This document shows, piece after piece, positions 17,556 to 25,414 of a stretch of DNA of 64,000 bases. Position 1 is the first letter of the stretch. The number at the start of each line of letters is the position of its first letter. The DNA is from Methanoculleus methanifontis (lineage in GTDB: Archaea; Halobacteriota; Methanomicrobia; Methanomicrobiales; Methanoculleaceae): NCBI RefSeq assembly GCF_030464365.1, contig NZ_VCYI01000008.1:62001-126000 (forward strand), given 5' to 3'. The notes beneath the pieces are model-generated. The model did not search any database, was not told where the DNA came from, and saw only the letters and a program-made list of their open reading frames with translations. The position numbers were made by a program, and so were the translations under genes.

Positions 17556-18539
17556 ATGAAACCTATTCGTATCATCTTTTTCCTGATTGCTCTGGCACTT
17601 GTAGCATCCGGAGCGAATGCCCTCAGCGTGGTCTCCACCACCACCGTTCTCTGGGACCCCATCCAGCACATCGGCGGGGAGAAGATCGAAGCCATCTACA
17701 TCGCCGATCCTACCATCTGCCCGCACATGCAGGCGGACATCATCCCGAACCGTATCCAGCTGCAGAGGGAGTTCATCCGTGATGCCGACCTCTTCGTTGC
17801 CCACAACGGGTCGGTCGATCAGTCCTATGTGATGCCGTATGTTGCCGACTTCATGACTGCCAACAACTACGGCACGGTTGAGTGGGTGACCCTCGCGGAT
17901 CCCGCCATGATCTGGAACACCCCGTCGGGGGCAACAGACCTCTCCCGCGAGGTGGCGGGATGGCTGATCGCTGCAGACCCGGCTAACCGGACGTACTACG
18001 AGGCGCGGCTGGACGAGTACCTTGCGGAGATCGACGCCGCGAATCTCACCTCGGAGGAGCGGGAGGCGATCCCCGGGCAGGATGTCGTGGTGATGGTATG
18101 GCAGCAGGACGCAGCGGTCGGCTGGCTCGGGCTGAACCAGGTCTCGATCTTTGCACCGGAGTTCTACCAGGGTGGAAAATTCACTCCGCGAGCCGTTGTC
18201 GACGATATCCAGAAGAATCCCGAAAAATACCGGGACGTGAAGTACGTCATCGAGAACATGCAGTCGGGAGAGCTGGCAAAGGGTCTTGAGGAAGCTCTCA
18301 TCGACGCGGGGATACCCGTAGAGCGGGTCATCTTCACCAACTTCCCCAAGTCGCTCCCGGGCGTCGACTCGCTCCCCGACGTCATCCGCTACAACAAGGG
18401 CCTGGTCACCCCGGCGCAGGGTGCATCGGCAGCGAAAGCGACCAAACCGGCCGCGACTGCCGCCCCGCTCCCCGGAATTCTTGTCGTTGCGGCAGTCCTC
18501 GGGGGCGGCGCCCTTGTACTGCTCGCCCGCAGGCGGTAG
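17556..18539 (+). CDS. Membrane-anchored metal-binding protein (ZnuA/TroA family)
   Basis: A 327-aa substrate-binding protein with an N-terminal signal peptide (about residues 1-22, no lipobox cysteine), a cluster A-I metal-binding fold (DPTICPHMQADIIP, AHNGSVD) and, after an Ala/Thr/Lys-rich linker, a C-terminal transmembrane helix beginning PLPGILVV and ending in RRR. The C-terminal helix plus Arg cluster is an archaeal way to tether binding proteins, with some likeness to sorting tails. It is the binding component for the adjacent ATPase and permease. Zn or Mn are the usual ligands of the family, but the FmdE neighbour leaves others possible. Confidence 0.87.
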   Translation: MKPIRIIFFLIALALVASGANALSVVSTTTVLWDPIQHIGGEKIEAIYIADPTICPHMQADIIPNRIQLQREFIRDADLFVAHNGSVDQSYVMPYVADFMTANNYGTVEWVTLADPAMIWNTPSGATDLSREVAGWLIAADPANRTYYEARLDEYLAEIDAANLTSEEREAIPGQDVVVMVWQQDAAVGWLGLNQVSIFAPEFYQGGKFTPRAVVDDIQKNPEKYRDVKYVIENMQSGELAKGLEEALIDAGIPVERVIFTNFPKSLPGVDSLPDVIRYNKGLVTPAQGASAAKATKPAATAAPLPGILVVAAVLGGGALVLLARRR

Positions 18540-18580
18540 GAATCACCTTCACCACCACTTTTTGATCCTGGAGAAAAAAC

Positions 18581-18685
18581 ATGGAACAACTGACTGAGAT
18601 CACGAAGATCGATGTACTGCTGTCGGATTTCCAGTGTCGCGGGTGTACCCGCCCGGGCATCACTGCCGGGCGGGGGAGCCCATGA
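18581..18685 (+). CDS. Micro-ORF (34 aa) coupled to trmO
   Basis: A 34-residue frame with a good ribosome binding site (GGAG, 7 nt before the ATG) and a CRGC cysteine pair. Its TGA overlaps the trmO ATG (ATGA). I do not recognise the peptide. Its 3' half spans a 9-bp stem that covers the trmO ribosome binding site, so its translation could control trmO. It may alternatively be an unimportant leader peptide. Confidence 0.45.
   Translation: MEQLTEITKIDVLLSDFQCRGCTRPGITAGRGSP
18648..18682 (+). promoter_or_regulatory. Stem that may sequester the trmO ribosome binding site
   Basis: CCCGCCCGG (18648-18656) pairs perfectly with CCGGGCGGG (18666-18674), loop of 9 nt. The 3' arm overlaps the GGGGGAG ribosome binding site (18672-18678) of the ATG at 18682. 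Confidence 0.5.
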
Positions 18686-19086
18686 ACGTCGACCTGGCCC
18701 CAATCGGATACGTCTCTTCGCCGTATAAAAAGAAGGAGGACGCCCCGCGGCAGGGCAGGCTGACCGATACCGAGGCTGAGATCGTCATCGACGAACGGTA
18801 CCTTCCCGGCCTTTTCAGGATAGATGAGAAGAAGCACCTCTTCGTGCTCTGCTGGTTTGATCGGTCCGACCGGACCGTCCTCCGGGTGACGCCCCCGCAC
18901 AACCCGGTGGAGCATGGCGTCTTTGCGACCCGCTCTCCCAACCGGCCGAACCCGATCAGCCTCTCGCTCGTCGATGTCCTCGAGATCCAGGGCGGGAGGA
19001 TCCGGGTCAGGGGGTTGGAAGCTCTCGACGGGACGCCGGTCCTCGATATCAAACCCTACTCGGAAGAGATCGACTGCCCGAAGTGA
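18682..19086 (+). CDS. trmO: tRNA (N6-threonylcarbamoyladenosine37-N6) methyltransferase TrmO
   Basis: A 134-aa member of the TsaA/TrmO (UPF0066) family, which uses SAM to methylate t6A37 of some threonine tRNAs. The all-beta family signature is present: IGYVSSPYK near the N-terminus, then HGVFATRSPNRPNPISLSLV and LDGTPVLDIKPYS. I chose the ATG at 18682 rather than the longer frame from 18634 because the family begins just before the IGYV motif and a GGGGGAG lies 4 nt upstream. The bacterial C-terminal extension is absent, as in other archaeal members. Confidence 0.85.
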   Translation: MNVDLAPIGYVSSPYKKKEDAPRQGRLTDTEAEIVIDERYLPGLFRIDEKKHLFVLCWFDRSDRTVLRVTPPHNPVEHGVFATRSPNRPNPISLSLVDVLEIQGGRIRVRGLEALDGTPVLDIKPYSEEIDCPK

Positions 19087-19188
19087 TGGGATAGGGCCGT
19101 TTCGTCCCAGCATTTTTGCCGGGGGATTCCCCCGGCACGTTTTAAGACTTCCCGATCCCGCGAAGCAACCTGAAAAATGAACCGGTTG

Positions 19189-21114
19189 TCACTTCAGCCC
19201 GATCAACCGTGCCGAGTTGGCAATCACCGGAATTGAAGAGAGTTCGTGCAGGAGCGCCCCGGTCACTGGCGTGAGTATGTTGAAGACAGTAAGGCACACG
19301 GCAAGGAGAAGGACTCCAACGGCAAAGATGAGGTTCTGCCGGATGGTCCGGAGGGTTTTTTGTGATGTGCCGATGAGATGCGGGAGTTTGAGGAGCTCGT
19401 CTGATAACAGTACCACATCCGCGGTCTCGATGGCGACGTCCGTGCCGGCATTCCCCATCGCCACACCCACGTCGGCGGTCGCGAGCGCCGGCCCGTCGTT
19501 CACCCCGTCGCCGACAAATGCCACCCGGTGCCCTGCTTCCTGAAATCGCTTCACAACTCCGACCTTCTCCTCCGGCATCATCTCGGTGTGTGTCTCGGAG
19601 ATCCCGGTTACTTCTGCAATCTTGTCGGCTGCTCCCCGGTTGTCGCCCGTTACGATGACCGTTCTGATGCCTGCCTGGTTGAGGGCGGCAACGGCCTCCT
19701 GTGCATGCTCCCGGAGCGTGTCCTCAAAGACCAGGAGGCCGCTTACCTCATGGTCAATCATCACGACGATGGCACTCTTCCCCTCGCGGGTTCTTGCACT
19801 GGTTTCCCGGAGAGTGATCTCGGGAAGGGCGATCCCCATATCCGAAAAGAGTTTCGGGCGCCCGAGCATGACCGTCCGCCCCTCGATTCCGGCCTTCACG
19901 CCGAGCCCCGTCAATAACTCGCAGGATTCGGGGTCCGGGACGGCGATCTCCCGCTCGGCGGCAGCCCGCACGATCGCCCTGCCTATCGGATGCTCGCTGA
20001 ACTTCTCGGCGGACGCGGCATATCCTATCAGGCTGGTCTCGAGTACGTCATCGAAGGGAACTGCATCGACGAGCCGCAGTTCCCCGAGCGTGAGTGTTCC
20101 GGTCTTGTCGAAGATCACCGTATCGACCTGCGCCAGCGTCTCCACGGTTGCCCCCTTCTTCACGAGGCTACCCCTGAGCGCAGCATTCCCTATGGAGGCG
20201 ACGAGTGCCGTCGGTGTCGCGAGGACGATCACGCACGGGCAGAAGACGATAAGCATGGTGATCGCCTGCAGGACGTTCCCGCTCCACCACCACAGCAGCA
20301 GTCCCAGGATAATAGCGGCCGGCGTGTACAGCTTTGCGTAGCGATCGAGCACCCGCTCGACGGGCGCTTTCTCTTCCTGGGCGTCCACAACGAGCCTGCG
20401 GATCTGGCCGAGCGTGGTCTCGGTCCCGACCCGGGTCGCACGGACTTCGATCGCTCCGTTTTCGTTGAGGGTGCCGGCGAAGACGGTATCTCCTTTCTGC
20501 TTCTCCACCGGCACGCTCTCCCCGGTGATCGCCGACTGGTTGATGGCAGCCGCCCCAAACAGGATCTCCCCGTCGACAGCGATCCGTTCTCCTGAACGCA
20601 CGATAAGAAGATCACCGATAACCAGCTCGTCAGTGGGAAGGGAAAGGTCTTTGCCGTTGCGCCGGACGGTCACCCGGTCGGGCAGCAGCCGGGCAAGTGC
20701 GTCCAGGGCCCGGTCGGCGCGGGCAGCGACGAGTTCTTCAAGCATCCCGCCAAGAAGGAGGAGCACGGCGACAACGGCAGCAGCGGAGTACTCCCCGATC
20801 GCAATTGCTGCGGCTGTTGCAAGGGAGACCGGGATGTCGGCGGTGAAATCGCCTTCGCGGATCCCCTGGACGGCGCTGTACCAGATGAACGAAGATCCCA
20901 CCAGAGCGGCTGCAAGGTATATCCAATCGAGGTAGGCTTCCGAGGCAGCATCGGTAAAGAGACCGGAGACCTGGTATAGGACAGCAATCAACAGGAGGAT
21001 GCCGCTAGCAAGCGTGAAGATCGTGCCGGGAGCGAGCAGGAATTCTCTATAGTCCCGGAGAAGAGACCGGGAGGCGGCGATCAATGGTCCAAAAGAATCG
21101 TGAGTCACGTCCAT
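19189..21114 (-). CDS. P1B-type heavy-metal transporting ATPase
   Basis: A 641-aa P-type ATPase. TGES (198-201), the membrane CPC motif (292-294), phosphorylation site DKTGT (336-340), SEHP (373-376) and GDGVND near 547 are all present. There is no N-terminal CxxC heavy-metal domain. The last membrane helix reads HELSSIPVIANSARLIG, closer to mycobacterial CtpC-type (Mn/Zn) pumps than to CopA or ZntA, so copper export is less likely than Zn, Mn or Co; this is inference. It exports or distributes metal across the cytoplasmic membrane. Monocistronic, with a long AT-rich upstream region. Confidence 0.9.
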   Translation of the reverse strand: MDVTHDSFGPLIAASRSLLRDYREFLLAPGTIFTLASGILLLIAVLYQVSGLFTDAASEAYLDWIYLAAALVGSSFIWYSAVQGIREGDFTADIPVSLATAAAIAIGEYSAAAVVAVLLLLGGMLEELVAARADRALDALARLLPDRVTVRRNGKDLSLPTDELVIGDLLIVRSGERIAVDGEILFGAAAINQSAITGESVPVEKQKGDTVFAGTLNENGAIEVRATRVGTETTLGQIRRLVVDAQEEKAPVERVLDRYAKLYTPAAIILGLLLWWWSGNVLQAITMLIVFCPCVIVLATPTALVASIGNAALRGSLVKKGATVETLAQVDTVIFDKTGTLTLGELRLVDAVPFDDVLETSLIGYAASAEKFSEHPIGRAIVRAAAEREIAVPDPESCELLTGLGVKAGIEGRTVMLGRPKLFSDMGIALPEITLRETSARTREGKSAIVVMIDHEVSGLLVFEDTLREHAQEAVAALNQAGIRTVIVTGDNRGAADKIAEVTGISETHTEMMPEEKVGVVKRFQEAGHRVAFVGDGVNDGPALATADVGVAMGNAGTDVAIETADVVLLSDELLKLPHLIGTSQKTLRTIRQNLIFAVGVLLLAVCLTVFNILTPVTGALLHELSSIPVIANSARLIGLK

Positions 21115-21415
21115 TCTCGAATCACCTTACATAAGATACCGGAGAAAGGGCCTGTTGGGCGGAAAGGACAGAGGCGTCCGCCCGCAATTCCCCTTTCAAG
21201 TATTAAATTTTTTAATTGAACTCATACTTAATCTTATTTATTTACTTTATTTCTCATACTTTCGAAGGCGGACCAATCCAGCTGCATCGCCGGAGCCCCG
21301 GCTTTCTGCTGCACGGTAATCGCTCTTCAACCTCGGGCGTGACCCCGGGTATCGAGTCGCGCGAAAAACATCCGCTCCCGGCAGCATCCAGACCCGCGTG
21401 AATGCGGGCATGTCA
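21115..21415. other. AT-rich upstream region of the P-type ATPase
   Basis: No gene seen. 21197-21262 is very AT-rich and should contain the leftward ATPase promoter. AAGTAT and ATACTT occur as separated inverted 6-mers there, a possible but weak operator. Confidence 0.45.
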
Positions 21416-21613
21416 TCAAGCCTCCGGCGCACCAGGGTCTTCGAACCTTGCGAAGACATCACCTCCGTGGCCGAAACGCCCCGGAAGGGCACCTCCCGGC
21501 ATCCCGGTCGGCGGAACGGGACCGTTGACGGTGCATTCCTCGTCGATCGCAATTTTCTTCGGATAGAGAGCGCAATCGTTGCAGGCCGGCATAAAAATCT
21601 CTTTCCCGCTCAT
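21416..21613 (-). CDS. Small cysteine-containing protein
   Basis: A 65-aa frame (or 58 aa from the second Met at 21592, which has GGGAAAGAG upstream). It begins with CNDCALYPKK and has a third Cys in EECTVNG, then a Gly/Pro-rich tail. Codon use is like that of real genes here, and it follows the methyltransferase by 25 bp on the same strand. I do not recognise a family. The CxxC plus third Cys suggest a metal or redox site. Confidence 0.5.
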   Translation of the reverse strand: MSGKEIFMPACNDCALYPKKIAIDEECTVNGPVPPTGMPGGALPGRFGHGGDVFARFEDPGAPEA

Positions 21614-21638
21614 GAGATCGCAGGTTCTTCCGGCCGGG

Positions 21639-22484
21639 CTACGAATTCGCCTTCTCCCACCAGATCTTCACCCTGGTCGAATCCCCGGGCACGACGACGG
21701 TATCCCCTTCGGGTCTGACATACCATTCCAGACACTGCCTGAGCACCTCTTTTTGCTCTCCGGTCACGGCGAAGCACCTCGGCGCGAAGTAGTCGACCGC
21801 CTCATCGAGGTCGGCAAACCGGTTGATGTGCCGGAGGGGGGACGTCTCGATGTTCGGATAGATGTCCATCGAGTACAGCACGTTGTAGAGGATGTCGCAC
21901 TTGGGGGAGGAGACATACGGCGAGCCGTGGAGATGCGGCCAGAGTTCCCGCGACATCGCATCCCACGATGTCTCACCGACAAACCAGTAGATGTAGACGT
22001 ACCGGGAGGACGCCTCTTCCAGCTTCCTGACGGCCTCTTCGATATCGGGGACGTCGAGAGAATACGACGCGAAGACGACATCGTACGGCGGGCTGAGATC
22101 GTCTGCCACGCTGACGTCTTCCCACCGTTTCGGCACTACATCGATGTTGCCGATCCGTTTCGCTGCTAGCTCCTCATCGAACACCGATCGCATCCCCTCC
22201 GAGGGTTCGACCGCCGTAACGTGATTTACCTGCCTGGCTATGGGGATGGCAAGGGTTCCCGGCCCCGCCCCGACGTCGAGCACCCGTGACGAAGGGATTA
22301 AGGGCATGTCTCTGAGGGTCTTTTCGACCCGCTCCCCGTTGTTCTCCTGGGCCATCCTGTAAAACCTGCGGGCCGCGTCTTTTGCGTCCCAGAAACTTGC
22401 GTCTGTTGAATTTCGGTTCGCCTCGTGGTGCTGCTTCCGCTGTTCTCTCCATATGGTATTCCAGTCTATCGAGTGTGTTTTCAT
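21639..22484 (-). CDS. Class I SAM methyltransferase of the transporter island (copy 1)
   Basis: A 281-aa methyltransferase with motif I RVLDVGAGPGTLAIP, acidic residue in VTAVEPSEGM and motif IV YDVVFASYSLDVPD. It is clearly paralogous to the protein at 25405-26250 over its full length, including the N-terminal IDWN(T/A)(I/V)W and the C-terminal KIWWE or KLWWE. The start at 22484 has GGAG at 7 nt; the ATG at 22490 is too close to it. Both copies are associated with a FecCD-type uptake system, so I infer they modify the imported complex or a molecule that binds it; the substrate is unknown. Confidence 0.82.
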   Translation of the reverse strand: MKTHSIDWNTIWREQRKQHHEANRNSTDASFWDAKDAARRFYRMAQENNGERVEKTLRDMPLIPSSRVLDVGAGPGTLAIPIARQVNHVTAVEPSEGMRSVFDEELAAKRIGNIDVVPKRWEDVSVADDLSPPYDVVFASYSLDVPDIEEAVRKLEEASSRYVYIYWFVGETSWDAMSRELWPHLHGSPYVSSPKCDILYNVLYSMDIYPNIETSPLRHINRFADLDEAVDYFAPRCFAVTGEQKEVLRQCLEWYVRPEGDTVVVPGDSTRVKIWWEKANS

Positions 22485-22557
22485 GTGCATTCTCCTTGTA
22501 AACCGGATGTTTGCGGGCTATCGTCGCTCTTCGTTCTTATCCGCCAGCGAGGGGCCG

Positions 22558-23139
22558 TCAGGATCTCCGGATGAACATCTCGGAATACGGCGCAAACCGT
22601 CCCGCATCGACGGGGTAGGTGAACCTGATTTCGTCGTTGCCGCAGACCATGCAGAGGGGCCGGGCGGCATCGAGGTCCATGTTGCCCTCGGCGGTGGCAT
22701 ACCGGTCGTTCACCTCGAGATGAATGACTCTTCCGATGACGAGTGCATACTTCTCCCTCGTGATCTCCTCGACGAGCCGGCACTCCATCCAGGCGATCGA
22801 TCCCTCGATGCCGGGCGGCGCGACGGCGGTCGAAGGCCGGGGAGTGAGTTTTGCCTCCTCAAATTCGTCGACTTCGGGCGGGAAGTTCCGGGCGCAGATC
22901 ATCACTTCCTCGACCATCGTGGCCGGCGGCACGTTGACGACGAACTCCCCGGTCTCCCTGATGTTGTCGAGGGTATCGCGCCGCAGCCATGAGGCAAGGA
23001 CAATCTCGTCGAGAGGCCGGAGGATCGGTGTGATATTCCCCCACGGTGCGGCATTGCGGATCCCGGCTTTCGAGACCGTCGAGATGAGCACCACGGGAAG
23101 CGGCAGGACGTTTTCGCGTTTGTGCGGTGATAGTTGCAT
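22558..23139 (-). CDS. Flavin reductase-like (flavoredoxin) protein
   Basis: A 193-aa FMN-binding split-barrel protein. The N-terminal VVLISTVSKAGIRNAAPWG and later ETGEFVVNVP are typical of the flavin reductase/flavoredoxin family, which moves electrons from reduced cofactors to an acceptor such as a ferric complex. It lies between CooC-type ATPase and methyltransferase 1 on the same strand, so it may supply reducing power to process the imported metal complex. Its acceptor is unknown. Confidence 0.82.
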   Translation of the reverse strand: MQLSPHKRENVLPLPVVLISTVSKAGIRNAAPWGNITPILRPLDEIVLASWLRRDTLDNIRETGEFVVNVPPATMVEEVMICARNFPPEVDEFEEAKLTPRPSTAVAPPGIEGSIAWMECRLVEEITREKYALVIGRVIHLEVNDRYATAEGNMDLDAARPLCMVCGNDEIRFTYPVDAGRFAPYSEMFIRRS

Positions 23140-23186
23140 GATTCTTACATCCGTTGAATTTGAATCTCAGCATTATGCTGTAGCGT

Positions 23187-23945
23187 TTACCGCCTTTCCA
23201 GCACTTCGACCAGTGTGCCGATGGCCTGATGCCTATCCGTCAACGCCTGTCCGCCGAGACCTGCTTCGAGAATACCGGGTTCCTGCGGGATTTCACAGAC
23301 GATCCGGGACGGGTCCGCAACTCCTTCACGCATCCGGGCCACCATGGTCGGATCCGTCTTGTTCAGCACATAGTAGAGCGGGACGCCGATCCCTTCCGCC
23401 ATTCCCGTAATCTTCTCCGCGAGCCGCAGCGACTCGAACGAGGGGTCGAGCACCATGAGGATCACGTCGGCCTCCTGATCGATTCCGCGGCCGAAGTGCT
23501 CGATCCCCGCCTCGGTGTCTGCGATAACAACATCGTTGTCACCGAGGCGAAGGTTTTTAAGAAACTGCCTGGCGAGCATCCCCATCGGGCATGCACATCC
23601 CTCTCCCGCATCGTGGATCTTGCCGACGGAGACGAGCCGAACACCGTGGCCTTCGGCGACATAGTCCTTCGGAAGGTCGTCGAGCGTCCATGCCCCCTCG
23701 ATCAGGTTGACAGATGCTTTGTCCCGCATCGCCGCCATGATCTTCGCTCCCACGGTCATCTTGCCCCCGAAGTAGTTCATCAGGTCGGACGGTGCGTCCG
23801 TCCCGAGCAGGCGGTGCAGTCCGAGGTTCGACTCATCGGTATCGACGACCAGCACAGGGCGGTTCCGCCGTGCGTACTCACGTGCGAGCAGGGCAGCGAG
23901 CGTGCTCTTCCCGCTGCCTCCTTTTCCACAAATAGCGATCTTCAT
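23187..23945 (-). CDS. cooC: CooC-type metallocentre maturation ATPase
   Basis: A 252-aa MinD/NifH-like P-loop ATPase. Deviant Walker A CGKGGSGKST (6-15), VDTDESN switch region, the CxC metal motif C117-A-C119 followed by PMGMLAR, and ADTEAGIEHFGRG, the signature of CooC/AcsF proteins that load nickel into carbon monoxide dehydrogenase. The ATG at 23945 was chosen since it precedes the P-loop by the usual few residues and has GGAAG upstream; the frame is open further 5'. No CODH genes are near; instead it is embedded in a metal-complex transporter cluster. Confidence 0.88.
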   Translation of the reverse strand: MKIAICGKGGSGKSTLAALLAREYARRNRPVLVVDTDESNLGLHRLLGTDAPSDLMNYFGGKMTVGAKIMAAMRDKASVNLIEGAWTLDDLPKDYVAEGHGVRLVSVGKIHDAGEGCACPMGMLARQFLKNLRLGDNDVVIADTEAGIEHFGRGIDQEADVILMVLDPSFESLRLAEKITGMAEGIGVPLYYVLNKTDPTMVARMREGVADPSRIVCEIPQEPGILEAGLGGQALTDRHQAIGTLVEVLERR

Positions 23946-23961
23946 TTTCTTTACTTCCGTT

Positions 23962-24159
23962 TCATTGTCTGAATTTCGATTTTTGCTGCGTTTTTTGAGG
24001 TTGTAGGTCGATATCCGCAAATCGGTTGGGATTGACCGTCTTTGCCATGATCAAACCGTTCGGATTTACGGAGATGGCCACCGTACAGAGGGCGGCCGCC
24101 AGCAAGTGTGATACAGATGACGCCGCAACACCGGTGATCAAAGCAGAATGCGTTGCCAT
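23962..24159 (-). pseudogene. Remnant of a third binding-protein C-terminus
   Basis: A short frame containing GLIMAKTVNPNRFADIDL. This matches the C-terminal region of the two binding proteins of this island (VMVIAKAAYPERFADIEL), and nothing else of the gene is left. It lies between the intact binding protein and cooC. Similarity is short, so confidence is limited. Confidence 0.4.
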
Positions 24160-24160
24160 C

Positions 24161-25414
24161 TCACCCGCATGACGGACACGTTTCCACGCACCAGTCCATC
24201 CACTGTGCCGATCTGAGGGCTTTCGCGGTCTCGTCGTCCACGGCGTAGACGTTCTTGTAGAAGTTCAGCAGCCACTCTGACAGTTCGATGTCGGCGAACC
24301 GCTCCGGATACGCCGCCTTTGCGATCACCATCACATCGATCGGGTATTCAAGGCGCTTAGCACAGTTGCAGGGTGTCCATGGCCAGGCAACGACCTTCCT
24401 GTTCTTCACCGCCTTGAGTTCCTGCAGGTTCTGGTAATAGGGCGCCGAGTAGAGTTCCTCCGGCGGATGGTACCCGTTTGCCGTACAGAGGACGATGACA
24501 TCCGGATCGATGCTCAGGATCTGCTCTGCCGAGACCGTCTTGAAGTATCCGGGTTCTGCAAAGGCGTTCTGTGCATGGGCAATCTCTTCGATGAAGTACG
24601 ACTCGATGGTGTCAAGGCCAAAGACCTGTCCGGCGCCTCCTGCGTTTCTTGCGGTGGGTGAAAGCCCTAAGATAAGTACGCGCGGCTGCTCATCCAGCGG
24701 GATGTCTCTCGTCCGCTCATCGATGAGACTGACCTGCTCCTCAAGATACCCTGCGAGTTTCGAAGCATTCGCCTCCTTTCCAAAGACCTGCCCGATAATC
24801 ATGATCTCATCGGATATCTTCGTGAGATCAGGATCTTTGAATGCAGGGGGGCCATAGACGACGACGAGAGGAATGCCTAGCGACTCAATGGTCGAAATTG
24901 TTTTTGTGACGGATTCGTCATCGATGTGCCGGGCGGTGCATGAACCGACCCGCAGGATAACTACATCCGGATCGAGCGATACAAGGGATTCGTAGTTGAT
25001 TGCTGCTCCGGATTCGGCAATACGCGGGAGTTCCATGATCCGGCGGTTCAGGTACGTCACCGGATTCATTCCATCACGATACCAGTATGACTCTCCATGG
25101 ATCGTTGGGAATTCATAGTCGAAGTTCCTCTGAAGGCAGGATGAACCCACTCCAACGATAGTGTCCTGTGTCCCGAGATACGTCATCGTTCCCTCTATCA
25201 TGCCGTCGGATACGGTGACGACGCGCTCGATCTTCTCCGGCACCTGCACTGCGACCCCGCGGGAGTCGACGACCGTCCGGTATCCGGCGTCATCGGGTCC
25301 CTGGCCCGTTCCTTCCCCGGACTGCTCCGCTCCGGTGCATCCCGTGGAGATGACCAGCAGGACCGCTAGGAGGAGGGCGGCACCGGCCAAGAGGCGCCCT
25401 TCTCTCACCGGCAC
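24161..25414 (-). CDS. Cysteine-rich substrate-binding lipoprotein (FepB/BtuF type)
   Basis: A lipoprotein with a hydrophobic signal and lipobox ending ISTGC, then a Peripla_BP_2 (helical backbone) fold. It carries eight further cysteines, counted in the frame from 25429 as C98, C164, C315, C354, C356, C414, C418 and C421, the last three in WCVETCPSCG at the very C-terminus. The paralogue at 28363 has none of these. It binds the ligand of the FecCD permease. The start is probably the GTG at 25414 (GGAGGT 6 nt upstream), though an in-frame ATG lies at 25429 and a GTG overlapping the methyltransferase stop at 25408. Ligand unknown. Confidence 0.87.
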   Translation of the reverse strand: MPVREGRLLAGAALLLAVLLVISTGCTGAEQSGEGTGQGPDDAGYRTVVDSRGVAVQVPEKIERVVTVSDGMIEGTMTYLGTQDTIVGVGSSCLQRNFDYEFPTIHGESYWYRDGMNPVTYLNRRIMELPRIAESGAAINYESLVSLDPDVVILRVGSCTARHIDDESVTKTISTIESLGIPLVVVYGPPAFKDPDLTKISDEIMIIGQVFGKEANASKLAGYLEEQVSLIDERTRDIPLDEQPRVLILGLSPTARNAGGAGQVFGLDTIESYFIEEIAHAQNAFAEPGYFKTVSAEQILSIDPDVIVLCTANGYHPPEELYSAPYYQNLQELKAVKNRKVVAWPWTPCNCAKRLEYPIDVMVIAKAAYPERFADIELSEWLLNFYKNVYAVDDETAKALRSAQWMDWCVETCPSCG

